The translations under genes were made by a program, and so were the position numbers. The notes below the pieces were generated by a model that was not told the origin of the DNA, ran no database searches, and was given only the letters and a program-made list of their open reading frames with translations. Source: Sphaerotilus uruguayifluvii (GTDB lineage: Bacteria > Pseudomonadota > Gammaproteobacteria > Burkholderiales > Burkholderiaceae_C). From it: a stretch of DNA of 64,000 nt. The stretch lies in NCBI RefSeq assembly GCF_013294065.1, contig NZ_JABSNM010000001.1:77925-141924 (forward strand). Direction: 5' to 3'. Positions 7,771-17,250 of this stretch are shown here, piece by piece. Numbering within the stretch: the first letter of the stretch is position 1; each line of letters starts with the position of its first letter.

Positions 7771-9208
7771 CGCGGCCGTGCTCCACGCGGCGCTGGCCGC
7801 CCGTGATGCCCGCTTCGACGGCCGCTTCCTGGTCGGCGTGACGAGCACCGGCATCTACTGCCGGCCGGTCTGCACGGTCCGCACGCCCCGACCGGAGAAC
7901 TGCCGCTTCTTCCGCCATGCCGCCCAGGCCGAATCGGCCGGCTTTCGCCCCTGCCTGCGCTGCCGCCCCGAGCTGGCGCCCGGCAGCGCCTCGATCGACG
8001 CCCCCTCGCGGCTGGCGCAGGCTGCCGCCCGCCGCATCGAGGCCGGCGAGCTCGACGGCGAGGGGGCCGGCCTGCCGGCGCTGGCCGCGCGGCTCGGCAT
8101 CGGCGAACGCCATCTGCGGCGCGTGTTCCGCGAGGCCTTCGGCGTCTCGCCGATCGACTATGCGCAGACCCAGCGCCTGCTGCTGGCCAAGCGGCTGCTG
8201 GCCGACACCGCCTGGCCGGTGACCGACATCGCGATGCATGCCGGCTTCGGTAGCCTGCGCCGCTTTCACGCGCTGTTCCGCAGCCGCTACGGCCTGAGCC
8301 CCGGCCGGATGCGCCGCGGCGCAGGCAGCGGCGGCGACACGCTGCGGCTGGCGCTGGCGCTGCGGCTGCCCTTCGACTGGACGGCCTTGAGCGAGAACCT
8401 GCTGCAGCGCGCATGGCCCGGCATCGAGACCGGCGACGCCGACGGCCGGCTGCTGCGCACGCTGCGCATCGGCACGGCGCAGGGCTGGATCGCGCTGGGC
8501 CCGCCGGACCTGCAGGCAGGAACGCTGGCGCTCGAGGTCTCGGCCGGCCTGCTGCCGGTGCTGCCCCGGGTGCTCGACGCGGTGCGCCGGCTCGCCGACC
8601 TGGGCTGCGACCCGCAGGCCGTCGCGGAGCGACTCGGTCCGCTGGCCGCCGAGGCGCCAGGGCTGCGCATCCCGGGCAGCGTCGACGGCTTCGAGCTGGC
8701 GGTGCGCACGGTGCTGGAACAGCAGGTCAGCCTCGAGGCGGCACGCCTGCTCGCCGGCCGGCTGGCCGCCGCCTTCGGCGATCCGGTCGACACGCCCTGG
8801 CCCGGGCTGGATCGCCTGTTTCCGCAGGCCGAGGCACTGGCCGGCCTGGACGTCGACACCCTGGCCGGCCGGGTGCGTCTGCCCCGGCGGCGCGCCGCCA
8901 CGCTGATCCGGCTGGCCGACGAGCTCGCGAGCGCACGGCTCGACCTCGGCCCCAGCGCCGATCCGGACGCGACGATCGCGCGGCTGCAGGAACTGCCCGG
9001 CATCGGCCCCTGGACGGCCCATTGCATCGCGATGCGCGCGCTCGACTGGCCCGACGCCTGGCCGGAAGGCGACCGGGTGCTGGGCCGGATGCTCGGCGAC
9101 GTCCCGGCCGCCGAAGCCCGGCGCCGCGCCGAGGCCTGGCGCCCGTGGCGCAGCTACGCGGCCCAGCATCTCTGGCGACAAGCCTCGCTCCCGCCTCGAA
9201 GACCATGA
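7748..9208 (+). CDS. alkA: bifunctional Ada-type regulator / AlkA 3-methyladenine DNA glycosylase
   Basis: 486 residues. The N-terminal Ada zinc domain places Cys38, Cys42, Cys69 and Cys72 at the same numbers as E. coli Ada; Cys38 is the methylphosphotriester acceptor. An AraC-type double helix-turn-helix follows (residues about 95-185, LAARLGIGERHLRRVFREAF). The C-terminal half is an AlkA glycosylase with the helix-hairpin-helix LPGIGPWTAHCIAM and a following Asp (GDRVL) in the catalytic position. It senses alkylated DNA, activates the adaptive response and excises alkylated bases. The next gene, ogt, overlaps its stop (ATGA). The ATG at 7748 has a weak ribosome site; a TTG at 7685 is in frame but adds an unrelated leader. 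Confidence 0.92.
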   Translation: MQSFSTADAAVLHAALAARDARFDGRFLVGVTSTGIYCRPVCTVRTPRPENCRFFRHAAQAESAGFRPCLRCRPELAPGSASIDAPSRLAQAAARRIEAGELDGEGAGLPALAARLGIGERHLRRVFREAFGVSPIDYAQTQRLLLAKRLLADTAWPVTDIAMHAGFGSLRRFHALFRSRYGLSPGRMRRGAGSGGDTLRLALALRLPFDWTALSENLLQRAWPGIETGDADGRLLRTLRIGTAQGWIALGPPDLQAGTLALEVSAGLLPVLPRVLDAVRRLADLGCDPQAVAERLGPLAAEAPGLRIPGSVDGFELAVRTVLEQQVSLEAARLLAGRLAAAFGDPVDTPWPGLDRLFPQAEALAGLDVDTLAGRVRLPRRRAATLIRLADELASARLDLGPSADPDATIARLQELPGIGPWTAHCIAMRALDWPDAWPEGDRVLGRMLGDVPAAEARRRAEAWRPWRSYAAQHLWRQASLPPRRP

Positions 9209-9738
9209 AGATCTCCATGCCATCCGAAATTTTCTGCCGCCTGTCAACCCCTCTGGGCGAGATGATTCTTGCAATGCGGGCCGATGCGCAGGAGCAGGGG
9301 CCGGCGCTGTCCGGCGCCTGGTTCGTCGGCCAGCGCCATTTCGACGGCCCGGCGCCGCACTGGATCGCCGACGAGCGGCACCCGCTGCTGCGCGAGGCCG
9401 CCGCCCAGATCCTCGACTGGCATGGCGGGCGGCGGCAGCACTTCTCGCTGCCGATCGCGCCGCAGGGCAGCGCCTTCCAGCAGCAGGTCTGGCGTGCTCT
9501 TGCCGAAATTCCTTTCGGCACGACAAGGACTTACGGTGAACTGGCGGCTGCGCTGGGCCGCCCGGCGGCCGCCCGGGCGGTCGGCGCCGCCACCGGTCGC
9601 AACCCGCTGTCGCTGATCGTTCCCTGCCACCGTCTGGTCGGCCGCGACGGTGCGCTGACCGGCTATGCCGGCGGCCTGGAACGCAAGCGAGCGCTGCTGG
9701 ACTTCGAGCGCCAGCGCGGCCATCGGCCAGACGCATGA
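9205..9738 (+). CDS. ogt: methylated-DNA-[protein]-cysteine S-methyltransferase
   Basis: 177 residues. The active-site motif is LIVPCHRLVG, whose Cys takes the methyl group from O6-methylguanine in a suicide reaction. It is preceded by the DNA-binding helix region FGTTRTYGELAAALGRP and followed by LTGYAGGLERKRALLDFE, all typical of Ogt/Ada C-terminal domains. ATG 9205 overlaps the TGA of the Ada-AlkA gene, so the two form a coupled alkylation-repair operon: one protein senses damage and excises bases, this one reverses O6 damage directly. Confidence 0.94.
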   Translation: MKISMPSEIFCRLSTPLGEMILAMRADAQEQGPALSGAWFVGQRHFDGPAPHWIADERHPLLREAAAQILDWHGGRRQHFSLPIAPQGSAFQQQVWRALAEIPFGTTRTYGELAAALGRPAAARAVGAATGRNPLSLIVPCHRLVGRDGALTGYAGGLERKRALLDFERQRGHRPDA

Positions 9739-9892
9739 GGCCTCGGGTCAGGCAGGGATTGATACATATAGTTACTAAATCAGAAGAGCAGAACGTAACC
9801 GATAAACAACGATTCAGTCTGCCCGGACGAATCATCAATAATTCGGCGTTTTCTTTGTCTGGCATGATCCCTGTCCTGCCTGAAAACTGCCG

Positions 9893-10780
9893 ATGAACGA
9901 CTGCCTCGACGCCCTGCTGGCCCGATTTCCGCTGCAAGCCGGCCCGACCCAGCCTCTGCCGCTCGCCCGCGGTGCGATCTCGCTGCCGATGCGCCAGGCG
10001 CCGCCGTACCGGGGACGGCTGCACCTGCTGCTGCGCGGTCCGCTGCAGATCGAGGGCGAGGGCACAGACCGCGAGCGGCTGCCGCGCGAACAGTGGCTGC
10101 AGCCGGCACTGATCTGGCTGCCTGGCCCGGGCCGGCAGCGCCTGACGCCGATGAGCGAACAGGGGGCGACGGTGCTGGATGCCGAGGTCGATCTCGGCCC
10201 GCCGGAGCTGACGCCGCTGGTCGACGCGCTGCCGGCACGGCTGGTGCTGGCGCGGCGCGACCTGCCCGCACCGATGGCGGCGACGCTGGCCCTGATCGTC
10301 GCGGAGTTCGAGGCGGGGGGCAGCGCGCATGCGGCGGTCATGCCGAGGCTGGTCGAGGTGCTGCTGCTGCAGTGGCTGCGCCACCGGGTCGAGCTGGCGC
10401 GCGGCACACGCGCCGGCCTGCTGGCCGGCCTGGCCGATCCGGCGCTGGCATCGGTGCTCGACGCCATCCATCGCTCGCCGCAGCAGCCCTGGACGCTGGC
10501 CACGCTGGCGCAGCAGGCCGGCCTGTCTCGCACCGCGCTGGCCGCACGCTTCACCGACACCGTCGGCCTGCCGCCAGGCGACTACCTGATCGACTGGCGG
10601 CTGCGCTGCGCCCGACTGGCACTGCGCCAGGGCCTGGGCGTGGCGGAGGTCGCCGCGCGCGTCGGCTACAGCTCGGCCGCGGCACTGACGCACGTCTTCT
10701 CGCAGCGGCTCGGCATCTCGCCGGCGCGCTGGCGGCGACAGCAGCAGGCCGCTGCGCCAGTCGCTCATTCAGCATGCTGA
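9893..10780 (+). CDS. AraC-family transcriptional regulator (cupin-type N-terminus)
   Basis: 295 residues. The N-terminal half has the layout of the AraC 'cupin_6' ligand-binding domain (LHLLLRGPLQIEGEG, then WLPGPGRQRL). The C-terminal third carries two helix-turn-helix units: WTLATLAQQAGLSRTALAAR and GLGVAEVAARVGYSSAAAL followed by FSQRLGISPARWR. Members of this subgroup often control nearby dehydrogenase or transporter genes, but no obvious target is adjacent, so the regulon is unknown. The 154 bp upstream are AT-rich (about 9760-9890) and probably hold its promoter. Confidence 0.85.
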   Translation: MNDCLDALLARFPLQAGPTQPLPLARGAISLPMRQAPPYRGRLHLLLRGPLQIEGEGTDRERLPREQWLQPALIWLPGPGRQRLTPMSEQGATVLDAEVDLGPPELTPLVDALPARLVLARRDLPAPMAATLALIVAEFEAGGSAHAAVMPRLVEVLLLQWLRHRVELARGTRAGLLAGLADPALASVLDAIHRSPQQPWTLATLAQQAGLSRTALAARFTDTVGLPPGDYLIDWRLRCARLALRQGLGVAEVAARVGYSSAAALTHVFSQRLGISPARWRRQQQAAAPVAHSAC

Positions 10781-10947
10781 ATCTTTTTGTGCAGCCCACG
10801 CAAACCTGCGTAAAGCTGCGGAACATCGTGGCGGGAGGTCCACACCAACAGGCATCTCGACGCTGAGACATCCATTCCGCTCCCCGACCTGACCGTCTTC
10901 CGGCAGGTCGCTGGCGGATCCACCAGGAACCCTGCTTGGAGTCCAGA

Positions 10948-11268
10948 ATGAACACGACCGCTCTGCTGAAGACCCTGTCCGCCATCGCCCTGACCAGCGC
11001 ACTGGCCCTGCCCGCCGCCCACGCCGCCCACGCCGCACCGTCGGCCGACGAGGCCGCACTGGCCGGCCGAGTGCAGACTGCGCTGCTGCAGGACAGTCAT
11101 CTGGTCAAGCCCGAGATCACCGTCGAGGTCCAGCCCGGCGGACGCGTGCACCTGACCGGCTGGGTGCACAACACCGACGACATCAACGAGGCCATGCTGG
11201 CCGCGAAGCAGGTCGCGGGCGTCAGCTCGGTGACCGCCTTCCTGCGTTCGTGGACGACGAACGACTGA
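10948..11268 (+). CDS. exported BON-domain protein
   Basis: 106 residues. A signal peptide (TTALLKTLSAIALTSALALP, then AHA/AHAAPS cleavage region) precedes a single BON domain: AALAGRVQTALLQDS, ITVEVQPGGRVHLTGWV and MLAAKQVAGVSSVTAFL. BON proteins such as OsmY act in the periplasm and are usually linked to envelope or osmotic stress. ATG 10948 has GGAG ten bases upstream. It stands alone between an AraC regulator and a convergent GST gene. Confidence 0.85.
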   Translation: MNTTALLKTLSAIALTSALALPAAHAAHAAPSADEAALAGRVQTALLQDSHLVKPEITVEVQPGGRVHLTGWVHNTDDINEAMLAAKQVAGVSSVTAFLRSWTTND

Positions 11269-11328
11269 CGTCCGCGGCAACTGCCGCATCGGTTTCGGCG
11301 GCCGGGCCTGCCGGCGCGGCTCGGCGTC

Positions 11329-11952
11329 TCACATGCCTGCCCTGGCGCTCGGCCGTGCGGCGACCCGGTCGCGCCAGGCCTGCAGGTTCGGCAGCCCCTG
11401 CTCGCCCGGCTGCCAGCGCATCAGCCCGCGCGCGAACTCCACCGCGCAGAAGGCGGTGATGTCGGCGATGCTGAAGCGGTCGCCGGCCCACCACGGGCGG
11501 GTGGCCAGCGCGGCATCGAAGACTGCGGCGAACTCGTTCAGCTTGCCGGCCTGCGAGGCGGCGAAGTCCGGGAACTGCGGCTGCTCCAGCGGCGCCAGGC
11601 CCGGGTGACCGTGGCGGATCCAGTTCGCGATCGGCAGCAGCAGGTGGAACTCGGCGCGGCGGTCGTGCATCTCGATGAAGGCGCGTTCGTCGGCGTCGAC
11701 GCCCATCAGGTTCGGCTCGGGGTGACGGCCCTCGATCCAGGCGCAGATCGCGCGCGTCTCGCCGAGGCAGCGGCCGTCGTCGAGCTCGAGCACCGGCACG
11801 CGGCCGAAGGGGCTGCGCGCCAGCAGCTCGCCCGCGCGATTGGCGACGCCGTCGAGCGCGACCTCGACCGTCTCGATCTCCAGCCCCTTCTCGGCCAGGA
11901 ACATGTGGACGCGGCGCGGATTGGGCGCGCGGCGGGTGGTGTGCAGTCTCAT
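11329..11952 (-). CDS. glutathione S-transferase family protein
   Basis: 207 residues. The N-terminal thioredoxin-like domain reads RRAPNPRRVHMFLAEKGLEI, with SPFGRVPVLELDDG and GETRAICAWIE supplying the glutathione-binding cis-Pro and E-T/S motifs. The C-terminal helical domain has FSIADITAFCAVEFAR, the usual N-capping/hydrophobic staple region. It presumably conjugates or reduces substrates with glutathione in the cytoplasm; the substrate is unknown. GGAGA lies upstream of ATG 11952. Confidence 0.88.
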   Translation of the reverse strand: MRLHTTRRAPNPRRVHMFLAEKGLEIETVEVALDGVANRAGELLARSPFGRVPVLELDDGRCLGETRAICAWIEGRHPEPNLMGVDADERAFIEMHDRRAEFHLLLPIANWIRHGHPGLAPLEQPQFPDFAASQAGKLNEFAAVFDAALATRPWWAGDRFSIADITAFCAVEFARGLMRWQPGEQGLPNLQAWRDRVAARPSARAGM

Positions 11953-12005
11953 CGCGTGTCTCCTCGGTTCGGACCGGACAAGCATGAGGGCCGCTCCAGC
12001 CCGCG

Positions 12006-12284
12006 TCAGTCCGCTGCGCGACGCCCGGGCGGCGGACAGGTCTGGTCCTCCAGATGCCCCAGCCAGCGCAGCGCCTGCTCGCGGCTGTCGCCGCACATGT
12101 CCTCGCTCGGCTGCAGGCCGCCGCAGACGGCCGGACGCTCCGGCCGCCCGAACAGGCGGCAGCGCAGTTCCTCGTCGAGCTGCACGCAGGGCACGCCTGC
12201 GGGCTTGCCTTGCGGCATGCCGGGAATCGGACTGGAGATCGAGGGCGCGATGCAGCAGGCGGCGCAGCGGGAACGGCATTCCAT
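12006..12284 (-). CDS. YkgJ-family cysteine-cluster protein
   Basis: 92 residues. It begins [20 protein letters not shown], the Cx3Cx2CC cluster of the YkgJ/UPF0153 family, and has further cysteines at RCRLFG, AVCGG, MCGD and QTCPPP. The cysteines are expected to bind zinc or iron-sulfur; the cellular role of the family is not established. The start at 12284 is set by the cluster at the very N-terminus. It is divergent from the UPF0149 gene. Confidence 0.85.
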   Translation of the reverse strand: MECRSRCAACCIAPSISSPIPGMPQGKPAGVPCVQLDEELRCRLFGRPERPAVCGGLQPSEDMCGDSREQALRWLGHLEDQTCPPPGRRAAD

Positions 12285-12360
12285 GGTGGCCTGATCGTGC
12301 CACACTGCGACCCGTCCCTGCGCGGCGTCCCTTCCGGGCGGAAGGTCGCCGCCGCCCATC

Positions 12361-12397
12361 TTTCCACGTGACAGCCGGAGTCGTTCCACGTGAAACT
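12361..12397. promoter_or_regulatory. parS-like palindromes upstream of the UPF0149 gene
   Basis: Two copies of CCACGTGA lie 23 bp apart (12364-12371 and 12387-12394). The right one, CGTTCCACGTGAAACT (12382-12397), matches the bacterial parS consensus TGTTTCACGTGAAACA at 13 of 16 positions. It overlaps the GTG start of the downstream gene. A better core match lies inside mnmG. ParB binding is inference; CACGTG also occurs by chance in GC-rich DNA. Confidence 0.45.
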
Positions 12398-13037
12398 GCC
12401 CCAGTACAACCCCGCCATCGACAATCCCGCGCTGACCGAGGAGGACATGGACGAGCTCGACGAGCTGCTGTCGTGCATCACCGCGGACGACGCGATCACC
12501 GACATGGAAAGCCTCGACGGCTACCTGACCGCGCTGCTGCTGGCGCCCGCGCTGCCCGACGCCAATGTCTGGATCCCGCGGGTCTGGGGCAGCGACGATC
12601 CGGAGAAGGCGCCCTTCGGCAGCGGCAAGCAGACGAAGAAGGTCGCGCAGTCGGTGCTGCGCCATCTCGCGTCGATCGACCGCCAGCTGCGCGCCGATCC
12701 GGACGGCCTGGAGCCGCTGTTCGGCATCGCCGAGGTCGAGGCCGAGGACAGCGAGGAGATCCAGGAAATCGTCGACGCCGAGCTGTGGTGCATCGGCTTC
12801 CTGCAAGGCACCGCGATGGCGCCGGACTACTGGAACCGCGTCTTCGACGACGCCGAGCTGGCCGATGCGCTGACGCCGATCGTGCTGCTCGGCACCGATC
12901 CGGAAACGCTGACGCCGCAGCAGCAGGAGCTGGTCGGCTCGCCGGAAGGCCGCGACACGCTGAGCCGCCAGGTGCCCGAGGCGATCACCGAGCTGGCGCG
13001 CCATCCGATGCGCAGCCCCGATTCCACCCGCCCTTGA
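12390..13037 (+). CDS. UPF0149 (YecA/YgfB) family protein
   Basis: 215 residues. The conserved UPF0149 pattern is present: [33 protein letters not shown] and, in the second half, [17 protein letters not shown]. The family is acidic and cytoplasmic; biochemical function is poorly defined. The GTG start at 12390 sits inside a parS-like palindrome and has no strong ribosome site, so the start is uncertain; the in-frame ATG for 'MDELDELL' is an alternative. It is the gene directly upstream of mnmG. Confidence 0.82.
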   Translation: MKLPQYNPAIDNPALTEEDMDELDELLSCITADDAITDMESLDGYLTALLLAPALPDANVWIPRVWGSDDPEKAPFGSGKQTKKVAQSVLRHLASIDRQLRADPDGLEPLFGIAEVEAEDSEEIQEIVDAELWCIGFLQGTAMAPDYWNRVFDDAELADALTPIVLLGTDPETLTPQQQELVGSPEGRDTLSRQVPEAITELARHPMRSPDSTRP

Positions 13038-13118
13038 TGCTGACGCGGAACGCGGTCAAACCTAGAATAGAAGGTTTGTCCGCGCGCCCCGCGCGGGCCC
13101 CATCTCAGGGAGCCCGTG

Positions 13119-15116
13119 ATGCTCTACCCCCAGGAATTTGACGTCATCGTCGTCGGCGGCGGCCACGCCGGCACCGAGGCGGCACTGGCCGCAGCCCGCA
13201 TGGGCTGCGCCACGCTGCTGCTGACCCACAACATCGAGACCCTCGGCCAGATGAGCTGCAATCCGTCGATCGGCGGGATCGGCAAGGGTCATCTGGTCAA
13301 GGAGGTCGACGCGCTCGGCGGCGCGATGGCGCTGGCCACCGACGAGGGCGGCATCCAGTTCCGCATCCTCAACTCGAGCAAGGGCCCGGCCGTGCGCGCC
13401 ACCCGCGCGCAGGCCGACCGCATCCTCTACAAGGCCGCGATCCGCCGCCAGCTGGAGAACCAGCCCAACCTGTCGATCTTCCAGCAGGCGGTCGACGACC
13501 TGATGGTCGAGGGCGATGGCGAGGGCGCGCGCGTCGTCGGTGCGGTCACGCAGATCGGCATCCGCTTCAAGGCGCGGGCGGTCGTGCTGACCGCCGGCAC
13601 CTTCCTGGACGGCAAGGTGCATGTCGGCCTGCAGAACCACCCGGCCGGCCGCGCGGGCGACCCGCCGGCGGTGAGCCTCTCAAGCCGGCTGAAGGAGCTG
13701 AAGCTGCCGCAGGGCCGGCTCAAGACCGGCACGCCGCCGCGCATCGACGGCCGCTCGATCGACTTCTCGAAGTGCGAGGAGCAGCCCGGCGACCTCGACC
13801 CGGTGCCGGTGTTCAGCTTCCTCGGCTCGGCCGACCAGCATCCGCGCCAGGTGCCGTGCTGGATCACGCACACCAACCTGCGCACGCACGAGATCCTGCG
13901 CAGCGGCTTCGACCGCAGCCCGATGTTCACCGGCGTGATCGAAGGCGTGGGCCCGCGCTACTGCCCGTCGATCGAGGACAAGATCAACCGCTTCGCCGAC
14001 AAGGACTCGCACCAGATCTTCCTGGAGCCCGAGAGCCTGACGACGACCGAGTTCTATCCGAACGGCGTCTCGACCTCGCTGCCCTTCGACGTGCAGCTGG
14101 CGGCCATCCGTTCGATGCCGGGCCTGGAGAACGCCTACATCACCCGCCCCGGCTACGCGATCGAGTACGACTACTTCGACCCGCGCGAGCTGCAGTCGAC
14201 CTTCGAGACGAAGGCGATCCGCGGCCTCTATTTCGCCGGCCAGATCAACGGCACCACCGGCTACGAGGAAGCCGCCGCGCAGGGCCTGTTCGCCGGCGTC
14301 AACGCCGCGCTGCAGGTGCGCGAGCAGGGCCCCTTCACGCTGCGCCGCGACCAGGCCTATCTGGGCGTGATGGTCGACGACCTGATCACCAAGGGCGTGA
14401 CCGAGCCCTACCGCATGTTCACCAGCCGCGCCGAGTTCCGGCTGCAGCTGCGCGAGGACAACGCCGACCTGCGCCTGACCGAGCTGGGCCGTGCCATCGG
14501 CCTGATCGACGACGTCCGCTGGGACGCCTTCAACCGCAAGCGCGACGCCATCGCCCGCGAGAGCGAGCGGCTGAAGTCGACCTGGGTCTTCCCGGCCATC
14601 CTGCCGGCCGAGGAGGCCGAGCCGCTGCTGGGCAAGGCGATCGAGCGCGAATACAGCCTGGCCGACCTGCTGCGCCGCCCCGGCATCACGCACGACACGC
14701 TGTCGGCGCTGATGCAGGCCACCGAGCGCCACCGCACGACGCCCGCCCCCGAATTGATGATTTCACGTGAAACGCTGCGGACCCAGCTCGGTGCGACGCT
14801 GGCCGACGCGGTGATCGAGCAGGTCGAGATCGCCACCAAGTACGCCGGCTACATCGACAAGCAGAACGACGAGGTGCAGCGCGCCAGCCAGTACGAGCAC
14901 CTGAAGCTGCCGCCCGAGCTGGACTATGCCCAGGTCACCGCGCTGTCCTTCGAGGTCCGCCAGAAGCTCGACCGCCATCGCCCGGAAACGCTGGGCCAGG
15001 CCTCGCGCATCTCCGGCGTCACGCCGGCAGCCATCTCGCTGCTGCTGGTCCATCTGAAGAAGAACCGCTTCCGCGGCTTCACCCCCCAAGGAGCTGGCGA
15101 TGTCGATGCGGCCTGA
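13119..15116 (+). CDS. mnmG: tRNA uridine-5-carboxymethylaminomethyl modification enzyme MnmG
   Basis: 665 residues, normal length. The FAD-binding motif [13 protein letters not shown] starts near residue 10, followed by [15 protein letters not shown] and later [20 protein letters not shown], all hallmark MnmG/GidA segments. With MnmE it installs the cmnm5 group on U34 of several tRNAs. ATG 13119 has AGGGAG nine bases upstream; a GTG just before it (13116) is less likely. The gene overlaps rsmG by 17 bp and carries a parS-like core at 14761-14773. Confidence 0.97.
   Translation: MLYPQEFDVIVVGGGHAGTEAALAAARMGCATLLLTHNIETLGQMSCNPSIGGIGKGHLVKEVDALGGAMALATDEGGIQFRILNSSKGPAVRATRAQADRILYKAAIRRQLENQPNLSIFQQAVDDLMVEGDGEGARVVGAVTQIGIRFKARAVVLTAGTFLDGKVHVGLQNHPAGRAGDPPAVSLSSRLKELKLPQGRLKTGTPPRIDGRSIDFSKCEEQPGDLDPVPVFSFLGSADQHPRQVPCWITHTNLRTHEILRSGFDRSPMFTGVIEGVGPRYCPSIEDKINRFADKDSHQIFLEPESLTTTEFYPNGVSTSLPFDVQLAAIRSMPGLENAYITRPGYAIEYDYFDPRELQSTFETKAIRGLYFAGQINGTTGYEEAAAQGLFAGVNAALQVREQGPFTLRRDQAYLGVMVDDLITKGVTEPYRMFTSRAEFRLQLREDNADLRLTELGRAIGLIDDVRWDAFNRKRDAIARESERLKSTWVFPAILPAEEAEPLLGKAIEREYSLADLLRRPGITHDTLSALMQATERHRTTPAPELMISRETLRTQLGATLADAVIEQVEIATKYAGYIDKQNDEVQRASQYEHLKLPPELDYAQVTALSFEVRQKLDRHRPETLGQASRISGVTPAAISLLLVHLKKNRFRGFTPQGAGDVDAA
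14759..14774. promoter_or_regulatory. parS-like site inside mnmG
   Basis: The sequence GATTTCACGTGAAACG contains the perfect 13-bp core TTTCACGTGAAAC of the parS consensus TGTTTCACGTGAAACA, with differences only at the outer bases (13 of 16). Intragenic parS sites near mnmG and parA are common in bacteria, and parA lies 1.7 kb downstream. This is the strongest ParB-site candidate in the window. Confidence 0.65.
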
Positions 15117-15756
15117 ACTGCGACCTGAACTGCTGCGCGGCGCCGAGGCGCTCGGCTGCACGCTCGACGAGGCCCAGGCCGATTGCCTGCTCGGCTACCT
15201 GGACCTGATGGCGCGCTGGAACAAGGTCTACAACCTGACCGCGCTGCGCGACCCGGCGCAGATGCTGACCCACCACCTGCTCGACAGCCTGGCGGTGGTC
15301 GCGCCGCTGCAGCGCCACCGCGCGCAGGCGGCCGGCGCGGACACGCTGCTGGACGTCGGCAGCGGCGGCGGCCTGCCCGGCGTGGTGCTGGCGGCCACCG
15401 ATGCGGCGCTGAAGGTGACCTGCGTCGACGCGGTGCAGAAGAAGGCGACCTTCGTGCGCCAGGTCGCCGCCGAGCTGCGCCTGCCCAACCTGCAGGCGCT
15501 GCACGCGCGCGTCGAGACGATCACGACGCAGCGCTGGCCGGTCATCACCGCACGCGCCTTCGCCTCGCTGCCCGACATCGTCGCGCTCACCCGGCCGCTG
15601 CTGGCCGAGGGCGGCGTCTGGATGGCGATGAAGGGCCAGCATCCGGCCGACGAGATCGCCGCGCTGCCGGCGGACATCGAGGTCTTCGCGATCGAGCCGC
15701 TGACGGTGCCGGGCCTCGGCGCCGAGCGCTGCATCGTCTGGATGCGGCCGCGCTGA
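15100..15756 (+). CDS. rsmG: 16S rRNA (guanine-527-N7)-methyltransferase RsmG
   Basis: 218 residues. The family signature [20 protein letters not shown] is followed by the SAM-binding glycine motif [16 protein letters not shown], then VKKATF-type and [13 protein letters not shown] segments typical of RsmG/GidB. It methylates G527 of 16S rRNA. The start at 15100 has AAGGAG upstream and lies within the 3' end of mnmG, indicating translational coupling. Confidence 0.96.
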   Translation: MSMRPELRPELLRGAEALGCTLDEAQADCLLGYLDLMARWNKVYNLTALRDPAQMLTHHLLDSLAVVAPLQRHRAQAAGADTLLDVGSGGGLPGVVLAATDAALKVTCVDAVQKKATFVRQVAAELRLPNLQALHARVETITTQRWPVITARAFASLPDIVALTRPLLAEGGVWMAMKGQHPADEIAALPADIEVFAIEPLTVPGLGAERCIVWMRPR

Positions 15757-15772
15757 GCGGCCGAGCCTCGCC

Positions 15773-16387
15773 ATGCACGGCATCGCCGACTTCTGGGCCT
15801 TCTGCGCCGCCATCGTCGTCTTCCTGGCGCTGCCGGGGCCGGGCACCTTCGCGCTGCTGGGCGCGACCTCCCGGGGCGGACTGCGCGCCGGCGCGGCCGC
15901 CACCCTCGGCCTGATCCTCGGCGACCAGATCCTGCTGTGGCTGGCGGTGGCCGGCGTGGCAGCGGTGCTGGCGGCGCATCCGGCCTGGTTCGAAGCGATC
16001 CGCTGGGCCGGCGCCGGCTACCTCGGCTGGATCGGCTGGAAGCTGCTGCGAGCCCGCGCGGGCGAAAGCGCCAGCCCGGTCGAGATCACGCCCGGCCGCT
16101 ACCTGCGCCAGGCGCTGCTGATCACCGTGCTGAACCCGAAGGCCATCGTGTTCTACATGGCCTTCTTCCCGCTCTTCATCGATCCGGCCCGCCACCAGGG
16201 CCTGCCGACCTACGCGGCGATGGCGCTGACGATCGCGCTGATCACCGCCGTCTGGTGCCTGACGCTGTGCACCTTCGCCGAGCGCATCGCCGCGCAGGTG
16301 CGCGCGCACGCGCGCGTCGGACTGGCCTTGCAGCGCCTCGCCGGCCTGTGCATGATCGGCTTCGGCCTGCGCCTGCTGCGCAGCTGA
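15773..16387 (+). CDS. LysE/RhtB-family exporter
   Basis: 204 residues with about six membrane helices. The first helix carries VVFLALPGPGTFALLG (PGPG motif) and the middle carries LITVLNPKAIVFYMAFFP (NPKA motif), both diagnostic of the LysE superfamily. It probably exports an amino acid or homoserine lactone-like compound. It lies 16 bp after rsmG and 38 bp before parA on the same strand, an order I recall for other Burkholderiales, so it may be cotranscribed with them. Confidence 0.88.
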   Translation: MHGIADFWAFCAAIVVFLALPGPGTFALLGATSRGGLRAGAAATLGLILGDQILLWLAVAGVAAVLAAHPAWFEAIRWAGAGYLGWIGWKLLRARAGESASPVEITPGRYLRQALLITVLNPKAIVFYMAFFPLFIDPARHQGLPTYAAMALTIALITAVWCLTLCTFAERIAAQVRAHARVGLALQRLAGLCMIGFGLRLLRS

Positions 16388-16425
16388 GCCGCCAAGAGAA
16401 ACACCCCCTCCCCTTTCCACGACCC

Positions 16426-17250
16426 ATGGCACGCATCTTCTGCATCGCGAACCAGAAAGGTGGCGTCGGCAAGACGACCACCACCGTCAATCTGGCCGCC
16501 GGTCTGGTCCGGATCGGCCAGCGCGTGCTGGTGGTCGACCTCGACCCGCAGGGCAACACCACGATGGGCTCGGGCCTGGACAAGCGCGCGCTCGAAGCGA
16601 CCGTCTATGACGTGCTGATCGGCGCGGCGCCTGCCGCCGACGCGATCCAGCATGTCGAACGGGTCGGCTACGACGTGCTCGGCGCCAACCGCGAGCTCGC
16701 CGGCGCCGAGGTCGAGCTGGTCGAGATCGATCAGCGCGACCGCCGGCTCAAGCTCGCGCTGGCCGAGATCCAGGACGACTACGACTTCATCCTGATCGAC
16801 TGCCCGCCCTCGCTGAGCCTGCTGACCCTCAACGGCCTGACCTGCGCGCACGGCGTGATCGTGCCGATGCAGTGCGAGTACTTCGCGCTGGAAGGCCTGT
16901 CGGACCTGGTCAACTCGATCAAGCAGGTCCACGCCAACCTGAACCGCGAGCTGCACCTGATCGGCCTGCTGCGGGTGATGTTCGACCCGCGCATGACGCT
17001 GCAGCAGCAGGTCAGCGAGCAGCTGCAGGCGCACTTCGGCGACAAGGTCTTCAAGACCATCATCCCGCGCAACGTGCGCCTGGCCGAGGCGCCGAGCTAC
17101 GGCCTGCCCGGCGTGATCTTCGATCCGACCGCCAAGGGCTCGGTCGCCTTCATCGAGTTCGCGCGCGAGATGGTCGAGCGCGTCGGCGTGCAGGCCGCGG
17201 TGGCCAAGGCCGGCGCGACGCCCGCCGCCCCCGCTCGCCGCAAGGCCTGA
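16426..17250 (+). CDS. parA: chromosome-partitioning ATPase ParA (Soj)
   Basis: 274 residues. The deviant Walker A motif is ANQKGGVGKTTTTVNLA with signature Lys11 and Lys16, then VVDLDPQGNTT (Walker A') and FILIDCPPSLSLLTLN (Walker B). The C-terminal segment contains FKTIIPRNVRLAEAPSYGLP, typical of chromosomal ParA. It binds DNA and moves ParB-parS complexes. The usual parB partner does not follow: the next gene is convergent and its stop abuts this one (TGA at 17248-17250, TCA at 17251-17253). Confidence 0.94.
   Translation: MARIFCIANQKGGVGKTTTTVNLAAGLVRIGQRVLVVDLDPQGNTTMGSGLDKRALEATVYDVLIGAAPAADAIQHVERVGYDVLGANRELAGAEVELVEIDQRDRRLKLALAEIQDDYDFILIDCPPSLSLLTLNGLTCAHGVIVPMQCEYFALEGLSDLVNSIKQVHANLNRELHLIGLLRVMFDPRMTLQQQVSEQLQAHFGDKVFKTIIPRNVRLAEAPSYGLPGVIFDPTAKGSVAFIEFAREMVERVGVQAAVAKAGATPAAPARRKA

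Noticed and set aside
7577-10768. 1063-codon minus-strand frame opposite ada-alkA, ogt and araC
   Set aside because: Low-complexity shadow translation crossing three well-supported genes.
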